From an uncultured Dorea sp. (GTDB lineage Bacteria; Bacillota; Clostridia; Lachnospirales; Lachnospiraceae): a stretch of DNA of 6,504 bases. Where the stretch lies: the NCBI GenBank assembly GCA_948844705.1, contig CAQNVT010000071.1, positions 1 to 6,504 on the forward strand. The letters are read 5' to 3'. Of this stretch, positions 5,701-6,504 are shown piece after piece (within the stretch, counting starts at the first letter, position 1; every line of letters begins with the position of its first letter). A model generated the notes under the pieces. That model was not told where the DNA came from. It saw only the letters and a program-made list of their open reading frames with translations, and ran no database searches. A program made the position numbers and the translations under genes.

Positions 5701-6181
5701 GCAGCACCAACTCTCCTATCTTTAATGTATTTTTAACATCGATCACAAACTGGTTCGCACTGCCCTTCCAGTGAAGTGAATTGTCCATTTTATCCTTCTC
5801 AAACCTTCCGTCCACTACGACATCCAGATATTTTACGATCTCAAGCCCCTTGATCTCCTTCCAGACATATCCGGTATAGAGCCAGATCGTCTTATCCGGG
5901 TACTTTTCACGGATCTCCCTGGCAAGTGCGGTCACGCCGTCTATATTTGCCTCATGGAGCGGATCTCCTCCGGAAAATGTAATACCGCTCACATAGTCCT
6001 TGTCCAGCTCGTCAAAAACCTCCTGCTTCGCCGCCTCATCAAAAGGAAGCCCCCCTTCCGGATCCCAGGTGACAGGATTCTGACAGCCCGGACAGGCGTG
6101 GGAACAGCCCGCCACCCACAGGACGACCCGAAGTCCGTCCCCATTGAGCATGTCATCCTTTGTAATATTGTGATAACGCAT
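5693..6181 (-). CDS. nrdG: Anaerobic ribonucleoside-triphosphate reductase activating protein (radical SAM)
   Basis: NrdG uses a [4Fe-4S] cluster and S-adenosylmethionine to generate the glycyl radical on NrdD, switching on oxygen-sensitive dNTP synthesis. The 162-residue length is normal for the family. The radical-SAM cluster motif CSHACPGC supplies Cys26, Cys30 and Cys33 (CxxxCxxC). GDGLRVVLWVAGC (14-26) leads into it, FSGGDPL (69-75) is the SAM-contacting GGE/GGD-type motif, and DVVVDGRFE (120-128) and WKGSANQFVID (138-148) match the C-terminal part of NrdG. It is a minimal activase with no extra ferredoxin-like cluster domain, unlike pyruvate formate-lyase activase relatives. It starts 2 bases after the nrdD stop codon and overlaps dut by 8 bases, so the three genes form one transcription unit. 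The purine-rich AAGGAAAAG in the nrdD 3' end is its only SD candidate and is rather distant. Confidence 0.95.
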   Translation of the reverse strand: MRYHNITKDDMLNGDGLRVVLWVAGCSHACPGCQNPVTWDPEGGLPFDEAAKQEVFDELDKDYVSGITFSGGDPLHEANIDGVTALAREIREKYPDKTIWLYTGYVWKEIKGLEIVKYLDVVVDGRFEKDKMDNSLHWKGSANQFVIDVKNTLKIGELVLHG

Positions 6182-6183
6182 GA

Positions 6184-6504
6184 TTACATACTTTTCCTTT
6201 CTGCAATCTCTGCCATTTTCGCTTCATTTAAGCGGGTATCTCCCTTAACTCTGGAATAGGACAGATAACCGTTCATTCTGTCTATCTTCGTAAGATTTTT
6301 GCTTCCGCATACCGGACATACGTCCATGGAGAGCTCCTCATGGCCGCAGTTGTCGCAGTATGCAAGGGAAAGGTTGACTCCCTCGTAAAAGCCCCTGTCC
6401 ATGGCGCGCCTTACCAGAGATTTGATCGCATCCCTGTTATAATTGATCGGATATTTTACATACTGAATCTTTCCGCCGTTTCTTCCTGTCTCTGCATGCT
6501 TTGC
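6184..6504 (-). CDS. nrdD: Anaerobic ribonucleoside-triphosphate reductase, class III, C-terminal part (5' end outside window)
   Basis: The last 106 codons of NrdD are present; the frame is open to the right edge, and the internal ATG at 6402 is not a start. The enzyme reduces ribonucleoside triphosphates to dNTPs under anaerobic conditions using a glycyl radical. The fragment shows the zinc-binding four-cysteine cluster CDNC (Cys50, Cys53) and CPVC (Cys63, Cys66), numbered from the right edge of the window. It is followed by the radical loop DRMNGYL, where Gly79 (bases 6268-6270) is the expected radical site. The more familiar E. coli-type loop is RVCGYL, so Met-Asn here replaces Val-Cys; I believe RMNGYLSYSR is a form used by clostridial enzymes. 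The tail GDTRLNEAKMAEIAERKSM is typical. nrdG follows after 2 bases. Catalytic cysteines and allosteric sites lie outside the window. Confidence 0.93.
   Translation of the reverse strand, partial: AKHAETGRNGGKIQYVKYPINYNRDAIKSLVRRAMDRGFYEGVNLSLAYCDNCGHEELSMDVCPVCGSKNLTKIDRMNGYLSYSRVKGDTRLNEAKMAEIAERKSM

Noticed and set aside
5344..5736. A 130-codon plus-strand open frame over dut and the nrdG end
   Set aside because: It is antisense to dut, whose five motifs are intact; the translation is rich in Arg, Leu and Ile without a recognisable domain.
6184..6402. A small 72-residue zinc-ribbon protein starting at 6402
   Set aside because: The frame stays open to the right edge and the fragment is the NrdD C-terminus with its zinc site and radical loop.

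Overview
The window looks like chromosomal DNA of an anaerobic, endospore-forming Firmicute, most likely a Lachnospiraceae-type clostridium. The evidence is an oxygen-sensitive class III ribonucleotide reductase with its activase, a SpoVAF/GerA-type spore membrane protein, G-rich Shine-Dalgarno sites, and a balanced base composition with AT-rich gaps. The taxon is inferred from protein style only. No IS element, phage gene, CRISPR array, tRNA or rRNA is visible, and no gene-free stretch exceeds about 130 bases.

Layout: one gene is on the plus strand, the 3' part of a Na+-coupled NSS-family transporter at the left edge. It converges on a block of seven minus-strand genes, and the two sides meet at a 13-bp GC-rich hairpin that can terminate both. 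Read in transcription order (right to left), the minus-strand block has three units. (1) nrdD (3' part), nrdG and dut are packed with a 2-base gap and an 8-base overlap. This is a dNTP-supply module: NTP reduction, radical activation of the reductase, and dUTP removal. A perfect 42-bp palindrome follows dut. (2) A single SpoVAF-like gene has a possible forespore-type (sigma G-like) promoter next to the palindrome. (3) A MepA-like MATE efflux gene, a DegV fatty-acid-binding protein gene and a stand-alone B3/B4 (PheT-editing-like) gene form an apparent operon. It starts at a near-consensus sigma A promoter (TTTACA-17-TATAAT) and ends at the shared terminator.

Two starts should be moved inward from the longest reading frame. 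The MATE gene should start at 3628, because a strong SD site sits there and the mapped promoter leaves almost no leader for the upstream ATG. The SpoVAF-like gene should start at 5058, because the SD lies directly against the upstream ATG.

Most of the region is recognisable core-type gene content. I see no convincing new defence or mobile system. The parts most worth a second look are the 42-bp palindrome, the missing C-terminal tail and solitary position of the SpoVAF-like protein, and the coupling of dut to nrdDG.
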